Shown in pieces: positions 8,187-16,985 of a DNA stretch of 64,000 bases. Positions within the stretch are counted from its first letter, which is position 1; every line of letters starts with the position of its first letter. The stretch spans positions 62,001 through 126,000 of the forward strand of contig NZ_JBHSHY010000008.1 of assembly GCF_042653205.1 (NCBI RefSeq), in the 5' to 3' direction. The position numbers and the translations under genes were made by a program. Under the pieces are notes generated by a model. That model searched no databases, had not been told where the DNA came from, and was given only the letters and a program-made list of their open reading frames with translations. The DNA is from Paenibacillus_Z sp042653205. Its GTDB lineage: Bacteria > Bacillota > Bacilli > Paenibacillales > Paenibacillaceae.

Positions 8187-10838
8187 ATGGCAGAAGGACC
8201 GCGAAGCAGGAAAGGCAAGACCGAGAAAAAGGCGAAACCGAGAAAGAAGCGCAACCGGCGCAAGCTTGCCGTCTGGCTGTTTTTCACGGCGGCCATCGCC
8301 GTCGTATGCGGCATCATCGGGTATATGCTCATCATATTGAATGGGGAACGCATCCTCGCCGACAATCAAGATAAATTCGAACTGCCGGAAGCGTCGACGA
8401 TCTACGACAACGCCGGCAAGGAAATCATCAAGCTCGGCGCCAACCGCGAGAACGTGGATTTCAACGAGATTCCGGAGCTGATGCTCGACGCCGTCATCGC
8501 CACGGAGGACCAGCGCTTCGAGAAGCATTCCGGCATCGATCTGTGGTCGATCGGACGCGCGCTCGTGAAGGACGTCGTCGCGCGCAGCGCCGTCGAAGGC
8601 GGAAGCACGATCACACAGCAGCTGGCGAAGAACCTGTTTCTGACCCAGGACAAAACGTTCTTCCGGAAAGCGACGGAGGCGTCCATCGCCGTCGCGATCG
8701 AGCACAAGATGACGAAGGACGAAATCATCACGATGTACCTGAACCGGATCTATTTCGGCAAAGGCGCGTACGGGGTGCAGGCCGCGGCGCGAACCTATTT
8801 CAACGCCGACGTGAAGGACCTGAAGCTGTGGCAGATCGCGACGCTCGCGGCCATTCCGAAGGCGCCGTCGACGTATAACCCGATCAACAACCCGGACAAT
8901 TCGAAGGAGCGCCGCGCCGTCGTGCTGTCGCTCATGGCGGACCAGGGCTACATCACCCAGGCCGAGATGGAAGAAGCCAAGGCCGTCGACTACAAGCCGG
9001 TACAACGTGACAAATCGGATGATTCCGCGACCTATCAAGCGTTTATCGACTATGTCATCGCCGAGGCTGAGAACGTCGGCGGCATTACGGAGGAAGAACT
9101 GCGCATCAAGGGCTACAAGATTTACACGACCTTGAACACGCAGGCACAGTCGGCCATGGAGAAGGAATTCGAGGACGACAACAACTTCGAGAAGAGCGTC
9201 GACGAGCAGAAGGAACAGGCCGCGATGATCATCGTGGACCACCGGAACGGTGAGATCCAAGGCCTCGTCGGCGGGCGCGATTACGTCAACAAGGGCTTGA
9301 ACCGGGTGCTGGTGCCCCGTCAGCCCGGCTCGTCGTTCAAGCCGATCACGGTCTACGGCCCCGCCATCGAGACGGGCGACTGGTTCCCATGGTCGACGCT
9401 GCAGGACGTGAAGACCTGCTATGGCTCATACTGCCCGTCCGATTCCAACAAAGTGAAGTACCTCGGACCGATCCCGATGCGTCAATCCATCAAGGAATCG
9501 CGCAACGCGTCGGCCGTCTGGCTGCTGAACAAGATCGGCGTCAGCAAAGGGCTGGCTTTCGCCAAGAAGCTCGGTTTCGAGCTCGACCCCGAGAAGGACC
9601 GCAACCTGGCCATCGGGCTCGGCGGCCTGACGTACGGAGTGACGCCGTTCCAAATGGCGAAGGCGTACAGCGCGTTCGCCAACGACGGCAAGAGCGTCGA
9701 CCCGCACGCGCTGATCAAGATTACTGATCAGGAAGACGAACCGATCTATACGTACAACGCGCCGAACGCCGAGCAGGTCATGAAGCCGGCCACGGCTGAG
9801 TACATGACGGATGTCCTGCAGGCCGTGCTCGAGAAAGGCGGCACCGGCGTGAACGCCCGCCTCGACCGTCCGGTCGCCGGCAAGACGGGCACGACGCAGA
9901 ACGGGATTCCCGGTCTCAGCAACGGCTATAACCGCGACGCCTGGTTCTCGGGCTACACGCCCGAATGGACAGCCGTCGTCTGGATGGGGTATGATCGAAC
10001 CGATAGGAATCACATGATCAAGAAGAGCAGCGAGCAGTCCGCCGCCATGTTCGGCAAGGTCATGCGCGAGGCGATGAAGGGCGTGCCGAAAGGCAGCTTC
10101 AAGAAACCCGCCGAGGAGCACGAAGAGAAGCCGCCGGTCGGCATCGCGAACTTCAGCGCCGTCTACAACGATCAGAAGGCCGCCGTCCAGCTGGCATGGT
10201 CGCCCGTGGAAGGCCAAGGCATGACGTACCGGATATACCGCAAAGCGACGGGCGAAGCGGAGTTTTCGCGGCTGATGGATTCGCTCACCGCGACAGGCGT
10301 GGACGACATGGCCATCGCGCCCGGCCTGAGCTACGAATATTACGTGGCGGCGTTCGATCCGTCCACGAACATGGAAGGCACGCCTTCGGCCGCCGTGACG
10401 GTGGACGTACCGGCCGCGGAGCTTCCGCCGGGCGAGCCGGATAACGGCGATGGCGGCCAAACGCCGGATAACGGCGGCCAAACCCCAGGCAACGGTGGTG
10501 AGACGCCGGATAACGGCGGGCAAACGCCGGACAACGGTGGACAGTCACCGGGCAACGGCGGACAGACGCCGGGTAACGGCGGGCAAACGCCGGGCAACGG
10601 CGGACAGTCACCAGGCAACGGCGGTCAGCCGACGAACGGCGGTCAGACGCCGGGCAACGGCAGTCTGCCGACGAACGGCGGTCAGACACCGGGTAACGGC
10701 AGTCAGAACCCGGATAACGGCGGCCAAACGCCGGTCAATGGCAATCAAACCCCGGGCGACGGTACGACGGCTCCGCCGGCCGGTGGCGGAACGGACGGCG
10801 GCAACGGCGCGGACGTCCCGCTCCTGACGACGCACTGA
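8187..10838 (+). CDS. ponA: Class A penicillin-binding protein (PBP1A), bifunctional
   Basis: This enzyme polymerises glycan strands and cross-links peptidoglycan. The product is 883 residues from ATG 8187, 10 bases after GGAGGGG. A lysine/arginine-rich cytoplasmic tail precedes one membrane anchor (about residues 28-52). The glycosyltransferase domain contains ATEDQRFEKHSGID and GGSTITQQLAKN. The transpeptidase domain has SSFK with nucleophile Ser382, SRN, and KTGTT. A fibronectin-III-like segment (about 660-740) is followed by a tail of Gly-Asn-Gly-Gly-Gln-Thr-Pro heptads to the end. The tail is probably an extracellular flexible spacer. The symbol follows B. subtilis PonA; paralogues exist, so the exact symbol is less sure than the family. 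Confidence 0.93.
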   Translation: MAEGPRSRKGKTEKKAKPRKKRNRRKLAVWLFFTAAIAVVCGIIGYMLIILNGERILADNQDKFELPEASTIYDNAGKEIIKLGANRENVDFNEIPELMLDAVIATEDQRFEKHSGIDLWSIGRALVKDVVARSAVEGGSTITQQLAKNLFLTQDKTFFRKATEASIAVAIEHKMTKDEIITMYLNRIYFGKGAYGVQAAARTYFNADVKDLKLWQIATLAAIPKAPSTYNPINNPDNSKERRAVVLSLMADQGYITQAEMEEAKAVDYKPVQRDKSDDSATYQAFIDYVIAEAENVGGITEEELRIKGYKIYTTLNTQAQSAMEKEFEDDNNFEKSVDEQKEQAAMIIVDHRNGEIQGLVGGRDYVNKGLNRVLVPRQPGSSFKPITVYGPAIETGDWFPWSTLQDVKTCYGSYCPSDSNKVKYLGPIPMRQSIKESRNASAVWLLNKIGVSKGLAFAKKLGFELDPEKDRNLAIGLGGLTYGVTPFQMAKAYSAFANDGKSVDPHALIKITDQEDEPIYTYNAPNAEQVMKPATAEYMTDVLQAVLEKGGTGVNARLDRPVAGKTGTTQNGIPGLSNGYNRDAWFSGYTPEWTAVVWMGYDRTDRNHMIKKSSEQSAAMFGKVMREAMKGVPKGSFKKPAEEHEEKPPVGIANFSAVYNDQKAAVQLAWSPVEGQGMTYRIYRKATGEAEFSRLMDSLTATGVDDMAIAPGLSYEYYVAAFDPSTNMEGTPSAAVTVDVPAAELPPGEPDNGDGGQTPDNGGQTPGNGGETPDNGGQTPDNGGQSPGNGGQTPGNGGQTPGNGGQSPGNGGQPTNGGQTPGNGSLPTNGGQTPGNGSQNPDNGGQTPVNGNQTPGDGTTAPPAGGGTDGGNGADVPLLTTH
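10441..10770 (+). repeat. 21-bp coding minisatellite in the PBP1A tail
   Basis: About 15 imperfect copies of a 21-base unit encode the heptad GGQTPGN and variants (TPDNGGQ, SPGNGGQ, LPTNGGQ). Some units are shortened. Copies differ mostly at synonymous or Asp/Asn-Ser/Thr positions, so the array is a degenerate tandem repeat that keeps the reading frame. Confidence 0.9.
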
Positions 10839-10904
10839 TTCGGGCGACGAACCGGTTAGCGCGAACAGAACACAATGAATGCGATTGCGGAGGTTAAGAC
10901 GAAG

Positions 10905-11636
10905 ATGACAATGAAGAATCGGACGGCGCTTACGGTCGTCCTGTCCGCGATGCTGCTCGTAGCAGCCGCATGCGGCAACAAACCCGACGATACGGCAGCC
11001 AATAACCAAACCAATCAAGGCACGCAGACTGAAACGACGGCCGGCGGCAGTTCGAACGGCGGCGATAACGGCGCTTCGAACGCCGAGACCGGCCAACCCA
11101 AGCAGTGGTCCGAGAAGCCGAAGATGGCAATCGACCCGTCCAAATCGTACAGCGCCACCTTCAGCACGAACAAAGGCGATTTCACGATCGAGCTGTACGC
11201 CAAGGACGCGCCCGAGACGGTCAACAACTTCGTGTTCCTGTCCAAAGAGAAGTTTTACGACGGCGTAAAGTTTCATCGTATCATCCAGAGCTTCATGATC
11301 CAAAGCGGCGATCCGACCGGCACCGGCGCCGGCGGCCCGGGCTACACGATCCCGGACGAGCTGAACAAGGGCTACAAGTACGAGGAAGGCGTCATCGCCA
11401 TGGCGAACACCGGCCAGCCGAATTCCGGCGGAAGCCAGTTCTTCATCTGCACCGGCGCGGACGCGGTTAACCTGAACAGCATGCCGAACTACACCATCTT
11501 CGGGAAAGTCACCTCGGGGATGGACGTCGTGAAGGCGATTGCCGCGACGCCGGTGACCTCGAATCCGGCAACGGGCGAGGAGAGCGCGCCGACGGAGGAC
11601 GTCACGATCCAATCGATTTCGATTTCGGAGAAATAA
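10905..11636 (+). CDS. Secreted cyclophilin-type peptidyl-prolyl isomerase, lipoprotein
   Basis: Predicted to speed proline isomerisation of exported proteins on the outer face of the membrane. The product is 243 residues from ATG 10905, 10 bases after GGAGGT at 10889-10894; the in-frame ATG 10875 lies upstream of that site. A signal peptide ends in LLVAAAC, a lipobox-like site with Cys as the lipid-modified residue. A Thr/Asn/Gly-rich linker follows, then the cyclophilin fold with FHRIIQSFMIQSGDP and NSGGSQFFI. It lies just downstream of PBP1A but has its own ribosome site and a strong terminator after it. Confidence 0.92.
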   Translation: MTMKNRTALTVVLSAMLLVAAACGNKPDDTAANNQTNQGTQTETTAGGSSNGGDNGASNAETGQPKQWSEKPKMAIDPSKSYSATFSTNKGDFTIELYAKDAPETVNNFVFLSKEKFYDGVKFHRIIQSFMIQSGDPTGTGAGGPGYTIPDELNKGYKYEEGVIAMANTGQPNSGGSQFFICTGADAVNLNSMPNYTIFGKVTSGMDVVKAIAATPVTSNPATGEESAPTEDVTIQSISISEK

Positions 11637-11650
11637 GCTTGGCCATGGGG

Positions 11651-11678
11651 GAGAACGGCAGCGCGCCGTTCTCTTTTT
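11651..11678 (+). terminator. Rho-independent terminator after the cyclophilin gene
   Basis: GAGAACGGC at 11651-11659 pairs perfectly with GCCGTTCTC at 11665-11673 around a 5-base loop and is followed by TTTTT. Confidence 0.92.
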
Positions 11679-11919
11679 CGTTTTGCGGACAAGCGGGACT
11701 TGGTTTATTTTCCGGGGTTAGTGGAGATGGACGTTAAGTTGTGGTAATCTTTTTTTAAAGATACCGAGGTTACGATGGAAAGGGCTCTGTTTATCTTTCT
11801 GGGGATGTGACTTGCATCTAGCTGCAGCCGTTTCATTTCGACGAGGGACATCGTCCTGCCGCTTGGTTGACGTACCGCGCAGCAAATGAAGCGAGATCCT
11901 AACGGAAAGGTCGTTCCGT

Positions 11920-12474
11920 ATGAAGCGAAAATTTTCTGACCGGGCCAATTGGCGCCGCATTTTGCGCAGAAGCTATACGTGCCTGAACATGGACGGGGAT
12001 GAGTTCAAGGGCTTGGTCACCTTTTACCGGATCCATGAATTGCGCGAGCCGTTGTGGAAAGAATACAACGGACGTAAATTATGCCTTGCCGACCGCGGAT
12101 ATTTGTGGATGCAGCATTTCCCCCGCGGCGAGCACTTTGTCGTCACGACGATGTTCGACGATAAGAACCGCGTCGTTCAATGGTATATCGATATTTGCAA
12201 GACGCAGGGGCTGACCGATCAGCAGGTGCCATGGTTCGACGATCTATATCTGGACGTCGTCGTGCTGCCGAGCGGAGAGGTCTTCCTGCTGGACGAAGAC
12301 GAGCTCGAGGAAGCCGTGACGCAGGGAGCGGTCACGAACAAGGACGCCGCGCTCGCCCGCAAGACGGCCGGGCGGCTGCTGTCGACGATACGGAACGGAC
12401 GGTTCCGGTATTTCACGTTAAGCCTGAAGCATCGCAAGACGCTGGCGCAGAGCGGGGAGCTCAGCGAGTCGTGA
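11920..12474 (+). CDS. DUF402 family nucleotide phosphatase (NtdP/YgaC-like)
   Basis: Protein of 184 residues from ATG 11920. Motifs WYIDI, DDLYLDVVVLPSG and LLDEDELEEA match the DUF402 family, whose Staphylococcus member hydrolyses nucleoside tri- and diphosphates with a metal bound by acidic residues. The assignment to that activity is by family. There is no signal peptide, so a cytoplasmic role is expected. The upstream 283-base gap holds the previous terminator and no clear promoter. The stop overlaps the GTG of the next gene (GTGA), suggesting translational coupling. Confidence 0.85.
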   Translation: MKRKFSDRANWRRILRRSYTCLNMDGDEFKGLVTFYRIHELREPLWKEYNGRKLCLADRGYLWMQHFPRGEHFVVTTMFDDKNRVVQWYIDICKTQGLTDQQVPWFDDLYLDVVVLPSGEVFLLDEDELEEAVTQGAVTNKDAALARKTAGRLLSTIRNGRFRYFTLSLKHRKTLAQSGELSES

Positions 12475-13178
12475 ACGCGGCCGCCGTCTCCAAGCGCTCG
12501 TCCAAGCACTCGTCCAAGCGTTCGCCCAAACGCAGCTCCCGCAGAAAATTCCGCCCGTTCGTCTTCATTCTGCGGATCTGCGCCTGGGTGGCGGCGTTCG
12601 GCGCCTTCTGGTGCGCCTACCTGCTCTGGCTGATCGCCGGGTACGAGCTGCCGAAGCCGGTCCCCAAAGCGGACGCCGCGATCGTCCTCGGCGCGGCGCT
12701 TTGGTCCGATCAGCCAAGCCCCGGCTTGCAGGAGCGGCTCGATTACGCCTTCGAGCTGTACAAGCAGGGGCTGTTCGGCCATTTCATCCTGTCGGGCGGC
12801 CTCGACCATAACGGCTCCACGCTGACCGAAGCGGAGGGCATGCGGAATTATTTAGCGGCCAAGGGCGTCCCGGCCGCTGCTATGGTGCTCGAGAACGACG
12901 CCCGGAGTACTTACGAGAATTTATTGTTCAGCAAGCCGCTCGCCGCGAAGCGGGGATGGAAGCGGCTGCTCGTCGTCACCCACGATTTCCATGCGCCGCG
13001 GTCCGAGGATATTGCGGACTACTTGGACTATCCCAAGGCGAATACGACGGTGCTCGGCCGAAAGTCGAAGGTGCTGAACGTGACGTATAACTACTCCCGC
13101 GAGGTGTTGGCGTTCACCAAGTGGAAGGTCGACGAGCAGCTGATGCGGCTCGGCTTCCGGCTCCCGGATTCCTTCTGA
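12471..13178 (+). CDS. YdcF/SanA-type DUF218 membrane protein
   Basis: Product of 235 residues starting at GTG 12471, which overlaps the upstream stop. The N-terminus is unusually rich in Ser/Lys/Arg (four SSK-like repeats over about 20 residues), then one membrane segment at about 30-52 places the rest outside the cell. The DUF218 fold shows ADAAIVLGAAL, LSGG and NDARSTYENLLFS, plus a histidine in TTH-like VVTHDFHAPR. Family members (YdcF, SanA) are linked to envelope barrier function, and some bind SAM, but the reaction is not established. I am sure of the family, not of the role. Confidence 0.85.
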   Translation: MNAAAVSKRSSKHSSKRSPKRSSRRKFRPFVFILRICAWVAAFGAFWCAYLLWLIAGYELPKPVPKADAAIVLGAALWSDQPSPGLQERLDYAFELYKQGLFGHFILSGGLDHNGSTLTEAEGMRNYLAAKGVPAAAMVLENDARSTYENLLFSKPLAAKRGWKRLLVVTHDFHAPRSEDIADYLDYPKANTTVLGRKSKVLNVTYNYSREVLAFTKWKVDEQLMRLGFRLPDSF

Positions 13179-13208
13179 AGCGCGCTCCCGGGCTCGGCTG
13201 GAATCTGT

Positions 13209-13237
13209 TAATATGCCTGCCATCGCTAGAATATAAT
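13209..13237 (+). promoter_or_regulatory. SigE-type sporulation promoter of spoVK
   Basis: TAATATG at 13209-13215 matches the SigE -35 consensus KMATATT at six of seven positions. After a spacer of exactly 14 bases, AATATAAT at 13230-13237 matches the -10 consensus CATACAAT at six of eight. Transcription would start near 13245, 40 bases before the spoVK ATG. In B. subtilis spoVK is a mother-cell SigE gene, which agrees. Confidence 0.75.
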
Positions 13238-13283
13238 GGATTAGATGCCAACGATCCAGTGAAGGATAGGTGATGGAGCAGAC

Positions 13284-14267
13284 ATGGACGATCGAGTCGT
13301 AACTTCCGGCGGCGGCGGCAATGGGCGGCCCGCCCGCCAAATCAATGTAGTCCTTCGCAACAGCGAGACGTTCGCAACTACCGGCAGCTCGCCTCCGCAG
13401 CTGGAGAGCGAACAAGCGCCGGCGGCCAGGCCGCTGACGCCGGGCGATCCGTTCCTCGACATTCAACGCGAACTCGATCCCATGGTCGGGCTGGAGAACG
13501 TCAAGACGCTGATATACGAGATCTATGCGCTGCTGCAGATCAGCCGGATGCGTTCCGACGCCGGCTTGTCGGGCGGCTCGCATGTGTACCATATGATTTT
13601 CACGGGCAATCCCGGCACGGGCAAGACGACCATCGCGCGCATCGTCGCGAAGCTGTTCCAGAAGATGGGCGTGCTGACCAAAGGCCATATGATCGAGGTG
13701 GAGCGGGCCGATCTCGTCGGCGAATACATCGGCCATACCGCGCAGAAAACGCGCGATCTCGTGCGCAAGGCGCTCGGAGGCGTCCTGTTTGTGGACGAAG
13801 CGTACAGCCTGGCGCGCGGCGGCGAGAAGGACTTCGGCAAGGAAGCGATCGACACGCTCGTGAAGGCGATGGAGGATTACCGCAACCAGTTCGTGCTCAT
13901 TCTGGCTGGTTACCCGCTTGAAATCGAGCATTTCCTGATGACGAATCCCGGGCTGCCGTCTCGCTTCCCGATCCAGATCGATTTCCCCGATTACTCGATC
14001 GACCAGCTGATCCAGATCGCCGAGCTGATGGCCAAGAACCGGGATTACGCGCTGATGCCGCAATCGCTCTTCAAGCTGCGCCAGCATCTGATGCAAGAGA
14101 AGGCGATGTCCATGTTCGCCTTTAGCAACGCGCGCTACGTGCGCAATATTATCGAGAAGGCGTTTCGGCATCAAGCGGTCCGTTTAATGACCCAATATCC
14201 GACCGGTTCCCCGGGCAAGCAGGAGCTGATGTCCGTGCGGCCCGAGGATCTGAAGTGGGAGAAATGA
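13284..14267 (+). CDS. spoVK: Stage V sporulation protein K, AAA ATPase
   Basis: SpoVK is a CbxX/CfxQ-type AAA ATPase needed for spore maturation in B. subtilis; its client is unknown. The product is 327 residues from ATG 13284. An unstructured Gly/Pro-rich stretch of about 55 residues precedes the ATPase. Walker A is GNPGTGKT and Walker B is VLFVDEAY; the arginine-finger region and the helical C-terminal lid follow. The spoVK-hflX-ynbB order is the same as in B. subtilis. A SigE-like promoter lies just upstream, indicating mother-cell expression. Confidence 0.95.
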   Translation: MDDRVVTSGGGGNGRPARQINVVLRNSETFATTGSSPPQLESEQAPAARPLTPGDPFLDIQRELDPMVGLENVKTLIYEIYALLQISRMRSDAGLSGGSHVYHMIFTGNPGTGKTTIARIVAKLFQKMGVLTKGHMIEVERADLVGEYIGHTAQKTRDLVRKALGGVLFVDEAYSLARGGEKDFGKEAIDTLVKAMEDYRNQFVLILAGYPLEIEHFLMTNPGLPSRFPIQIDFPDYSIDQLIQIAELMAKNRDYALMPQSLFKLRQHLMQEKAMSMFAFSNARYVRNIIEKAFRHQAVRLMTQYPTGSPGKQELMSVRPEDLKWEK

Positions 14268-14305
14268 CCGACTGCCGAATGAATAAGGAGCGATAGACGA
14301 CATCA

Positions 14306-15598
14306 ATGCGGCCAACGACATACGATACGGATACGGACGCGAGGGAGCGGGCGATTCTCGTCAGCCTCGTCACGCCGGACATTAAGCGGGGCTCCGGCGA
14401 TCCGGAGCTTTCGCTGCGCGAGCTGGTCAGCCTCGCCGAGACGGCGGGCGTCGAGGTGCTGGCGTCTTTGACGCAGAACAAGGAGAAGGTCGACACGAAG
14501 TGGTTCATCGGCAAAGGCAAGGTCGAGGAGCTACGCGCAGCCGCGGATGAGCTCGGTGCCACGACGGCGATCTTCGATCAGGAGCTCTCCGGCGCCCAAG
14601 TGCGCAATTTGGAGGAAGCGCTGGATCTGAAGATTATCGACCGCACGCAGCTGATCCTCGACATCTTCGCCCAGCGCGCCAAGACGCGGGAGGGCATCAT
14701 TCAGGTCGAGCTGGCGCAGCTCAGCTACCTGCTGCCGCGGCTGTCGGGCCACGGCAAGAACCTCTCCCGGCTCGGCGGGGGGATCGGGACGCGCGGTCCT
14801 GGCGAATCGAAGCTTGAGACCGACCGCCGTCACATCCGCGCCCGGATCACGGATTTGAAGCATACGCTCGAGGAAGTCGTCCGGCACCGCAATTTGCACC
14901 GCGAACGCCGGAGGAAATCGGGCGTCCAGCAGGTCGCGCTCGTCGGTTACACGAACGCCGGGAAGTCGACGCTGCTGCGGGAGCTGACGCAGGCGGATGT
15001 TTACGTGGAGAACCAGCTGTTCGCCACGCTGGATCCGACGTCGCGCAGCTGGAAGCTGCCGAGCGGCAAGGAAGTCGTACTGACGGATACCGTCGGATTC
15101 ATCCAGAATCTCCCGCACGACCTGATCGCGGCGTTCCGCGCCACGCTGGAAGAGGTGCTCGAAGCGGACCTCGTCCTGCATGTCGTCGACAGCGCCTCGG
15201 ACATGCGCGAGGAGCAGATGGAGGTCGTGCAGCGCATCCTGGGCGAGCTCGGCGCCGCCGGCAAGCCGCAGGTGACGGTGTACAACAAGATCGACCTCGT
15301 CGGCGCAAACGGTCCGCAGCTCGTGCCGGCGAACGGGCCGGATACGCTCGCGATCAGCGCCTTCAATCCGGGCGATCTGGAGCGGCTGCGCCAAGCGGTG
15401 CAGGACAAGCTGACTGGGGATACCCGCACGTTCGCGCTGCCCGCGGAACGGGGCGATCTCATCGCTTTGGCCTACCGGTCGGGCGAGGTGCTCGAGCAGT
15501 CGGTCGACGGCGAGACGATGCTGATGACGGTACAATTGAACAAGCAGGATTACGCGCTGCACGGGCATAAGCTCGACGACTACGTGCGGCAGCCATAA
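14306..15598 (+). CDS. hflX: Ribosome-associated GTPase HflX
   Basis: HflX binds the 50S subunit and splits stalled or stressed ribosomes. The product is 430 residues from ATG 14306; the best Shine-Dalgarno, AAGGAG at 14285-14290, is 15 bases away, which is unusually far. The N-terminal HflX domain has KWFIGKGKVEEL and the glycine-rich GGGIGTRGPGE. The G domain shows G1 GYTNAGKST, G3 DTVGF and G4 NKID. The gene follows spoVK by 38 bases and precedes ynbB. Confidence 0.95.
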   Translation: MRPTTYDTDTDARERAILVSLVTPDIKRGSGDPELSLRELVSLAETAGVEVLASLTQNKEKVDTKWFIGKGKVEELRAAADELGATTAIFDQELSGAQVRNLEEALDLKIIDRTQLILDIFAQRAKTREGIIQVELAQLSYLLPRLSGHGKNLSRLGGGIGTRGPGESKLETDRRHIRARITDLKHTLEEVVRHRNLHRERRRKSGVQQVALVGYTNAGKSTLLRELTQADVYVENQLFATLDPTSRSWKLPSGKEVVLTDTVGFIQNLPHDLIAAFRATLEEVLEADLVLHVVDSASDMREEQMEVVQRILGELGAAGKPQVTVYNKIDLVGANGPQLVPANGPDTLAISAFNPGDLERLRQAVQDKLTGDTRTFALPAERGDLIALAYRSGEVLEQSVDGETMLMTVQLNKQDYALHGHKLDDYVRQP

Positions 15599-15627
15599 GC
15601 AAACGCGAATGAGGAGAGACCGGAATC

Positions 15628-16923
15628 GTGAGACAGCAAGGAAATCATTGGCAAACGTTGACGATGTGGGCGGAGGCTGCGGAGCAGCAGGCCGCCCCTG
15701 TTTTTCGTTCGCTCGACGGCATCGCCGAACGCAATCAGTGGAAAGTCATCGATGCGTTCCAGAAGCATCGGGTAAGCGACTTTCATTTTAACGGCTCGAC
15801 CGGTTACGGGTACAACGACCGCGGCCGGGAGGTGCTCGATCTGGTCTACGCGGACGTGATGGGCGCCGAGGCGGCGCTCGTTCGGCCGCATTTCGTGTCC
15901 GGGACGCATACGATCAGCTGCGCGCTGTTCGGGCTGCTTCGTCCGGGGGACGAGCTGCTCTACATCACCGGACGTCCGTACGATACGCTTCATAAAGTGA
16001 TCGGCAAGCCCGGCGACGGCAAGGGCTCGCTGCAGGACTTCGGCATCGGATACGGAGAGGTCGCGCCGCTTGCCGATGGTTCAATCGACTGGGACGCCGT
16101 CGCGGCCCGCATCACGGAGCGGACGCGCGTCATCGGCATTCAGCGTTCGCGCGGCTACGATTGGCGTACGTCGTATACGGTCGCGCAGATCGGCGAGATG
16201 GTCGCGCGCGCGAAAGCGTTGAAACCCGACGTCTACGTGTTCGTAGACAACTGTTACGGCGAGTTCACGGAGGAGCTCGAGCCGACGCAGGTCGGCGTCG
16301 ACCTCATGGCCGGCTCGCTGATCAAGAATCCGGGCGGCGGTCTCGCCCCGACCGGCGGGTACGTGGCCGGCACCAGGGAGGCGGTCGAGCTGACGGCTTA
16401 CCGTCTGACGGCGCCGGGCATCGGGGGTGAAGTCGGAGCGACGCTCGGCACGCTGCGCGCGATGTTCCAAGGCTTGTTCCTCGCGCCGCATCTGGTCGGA
16501 CAAGCCCTTAAGGGAAGCGTGTTCGGGGCGGCAATGTTCGAGCTGCTCGGCTTCGAGACCAACCCGCGCTTCGACGCGCCGCGCACCGATCTCATCCAGG
16601 CGATCCGCTTCAAGGAGGCTGACCAGCTGATCGCGTTCGTCCAGGGCGTCCAGCGCGCGTCGGCGGTCGACGCCCATGTCGTGCCCGAGCCGTGGGACAT
16701 GCCGGGCTACGAGCATCCCGTCATCATGGCGGCAGGCACGTTCATGCAGGGCGGCAGTCTGGAGCTGTCGGCGGACGCGCCGATCCGTGAGCCGTACATC
16801 GCCTATATGCAGGGCGGGCTGACATACGCCCATGTCAAATACGGGGTTCTGAATGCTCTATCCGTCCTTGCCGAGCGAGAGTTGATTGTAATTAAACCTC
16901 ACACAAAACCTCACACAACTTGA
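15628..16923 (+). CDS. ynbB: PLP-dependent YnbB-type protein (aluminium resistance / methionine gamma-lyase-like)
   Basis: Protein of 431 residues from GTG 15628, 11 bases after GAGGAG. It is a fold-type I PLP enzyme: the lysine-containing motif GSLIKNPGGGLAPTGGYVAG and an upstream aspartate in VFVDNCYGEF fit cofactor binding. The YnbB family is annotated variously as aluminium resistance protein or methionine gamma-lyase family; the true reaction is not known to me. It lies between hflX and glnR as in B. subtilis. Its last codons contain the GlnR operator and the -35 of the glnR promoter, so the coding 3' end doubles as control DNA. Confidence 0.88.
   Translation: MRQQGNHWQTLTMWAEAAEQQAAPVFRSLDGIAERNQWKVIDAFQKHRVSDFHFNGSTGYGYNDRGREVLDLVYADVMGAEAALVRPHFVSGTHTISCALFGLLRPGDELLYITGRPYDTLHKVIGKPGDGKGSLQDFGIGYGEVAPLADGSIDWDAVAARITERTRVIGIQRSRGYDWRTSYTVAQIGEMVARAKALKPDVYVFVDNCYGEFTEELEPTQVGVDLMAGSLIKNPGGGLAPTGGYVAGTREAVELTAYRLTAPGIGGEVGATLGTLRAMFQGLFLAPHLVGQALKGSVFGAAMFELLGFETNPRFDAPRTDLIQAIRFKEADQLIAFVQGVQRASAVDAHVVPEPWDMPGYEHPVIMAAGTFMQGGSLELSADAPIREPYIAYMQGGLTYAHVKYGVLNALSVLAERELIVIKPHTKPHTT
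16887..16903 (+). promoter_or_regulatory. GlnR operator, site 1
   Basis: TGTAATTAAACCTCACA fits the GlnR/TnrA consensus TGTNA-N7-TNACA at every fixed position. Its centre is about 60 bases before the predicted glnR transcription start. It overlaps the end of ynbB. Confidence 0.8.
16896..16919 (+). repeat. 12-bp tandem duplication in the glnR control region
   Basis: ACCTCACACAAA at 16896-16907 is followed at once by ACCTCACACAAC at 16908-16919. The duplication starts inside operator site 1 and ends at the -35, adding about one helical turn between the two operator sites. Confidence 0.85.
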
Positions 16924-16948
16924 CATGTTTTTGGCATGGCGGTACAAT
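16920..16948 (+). promoter_or_regulatory. glnR promoter with overlapping operator site 2
   Basis: Perfect -35 TTGACA at 16920-16925, 17-base spacer, and -10 TACAAT at 16943-16948. TGACA-N7-GGCAT at 16921-16937 overlaps the -35 in the way I recall for the second GlnR site of B. subtilis, whose left half is also TGACA; the right half is weak. Confidence 0.8.
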
Positions 16949-16985
16949 GAGAGCATACAATCAGTTACTGGAAGGTTGATGCGAC

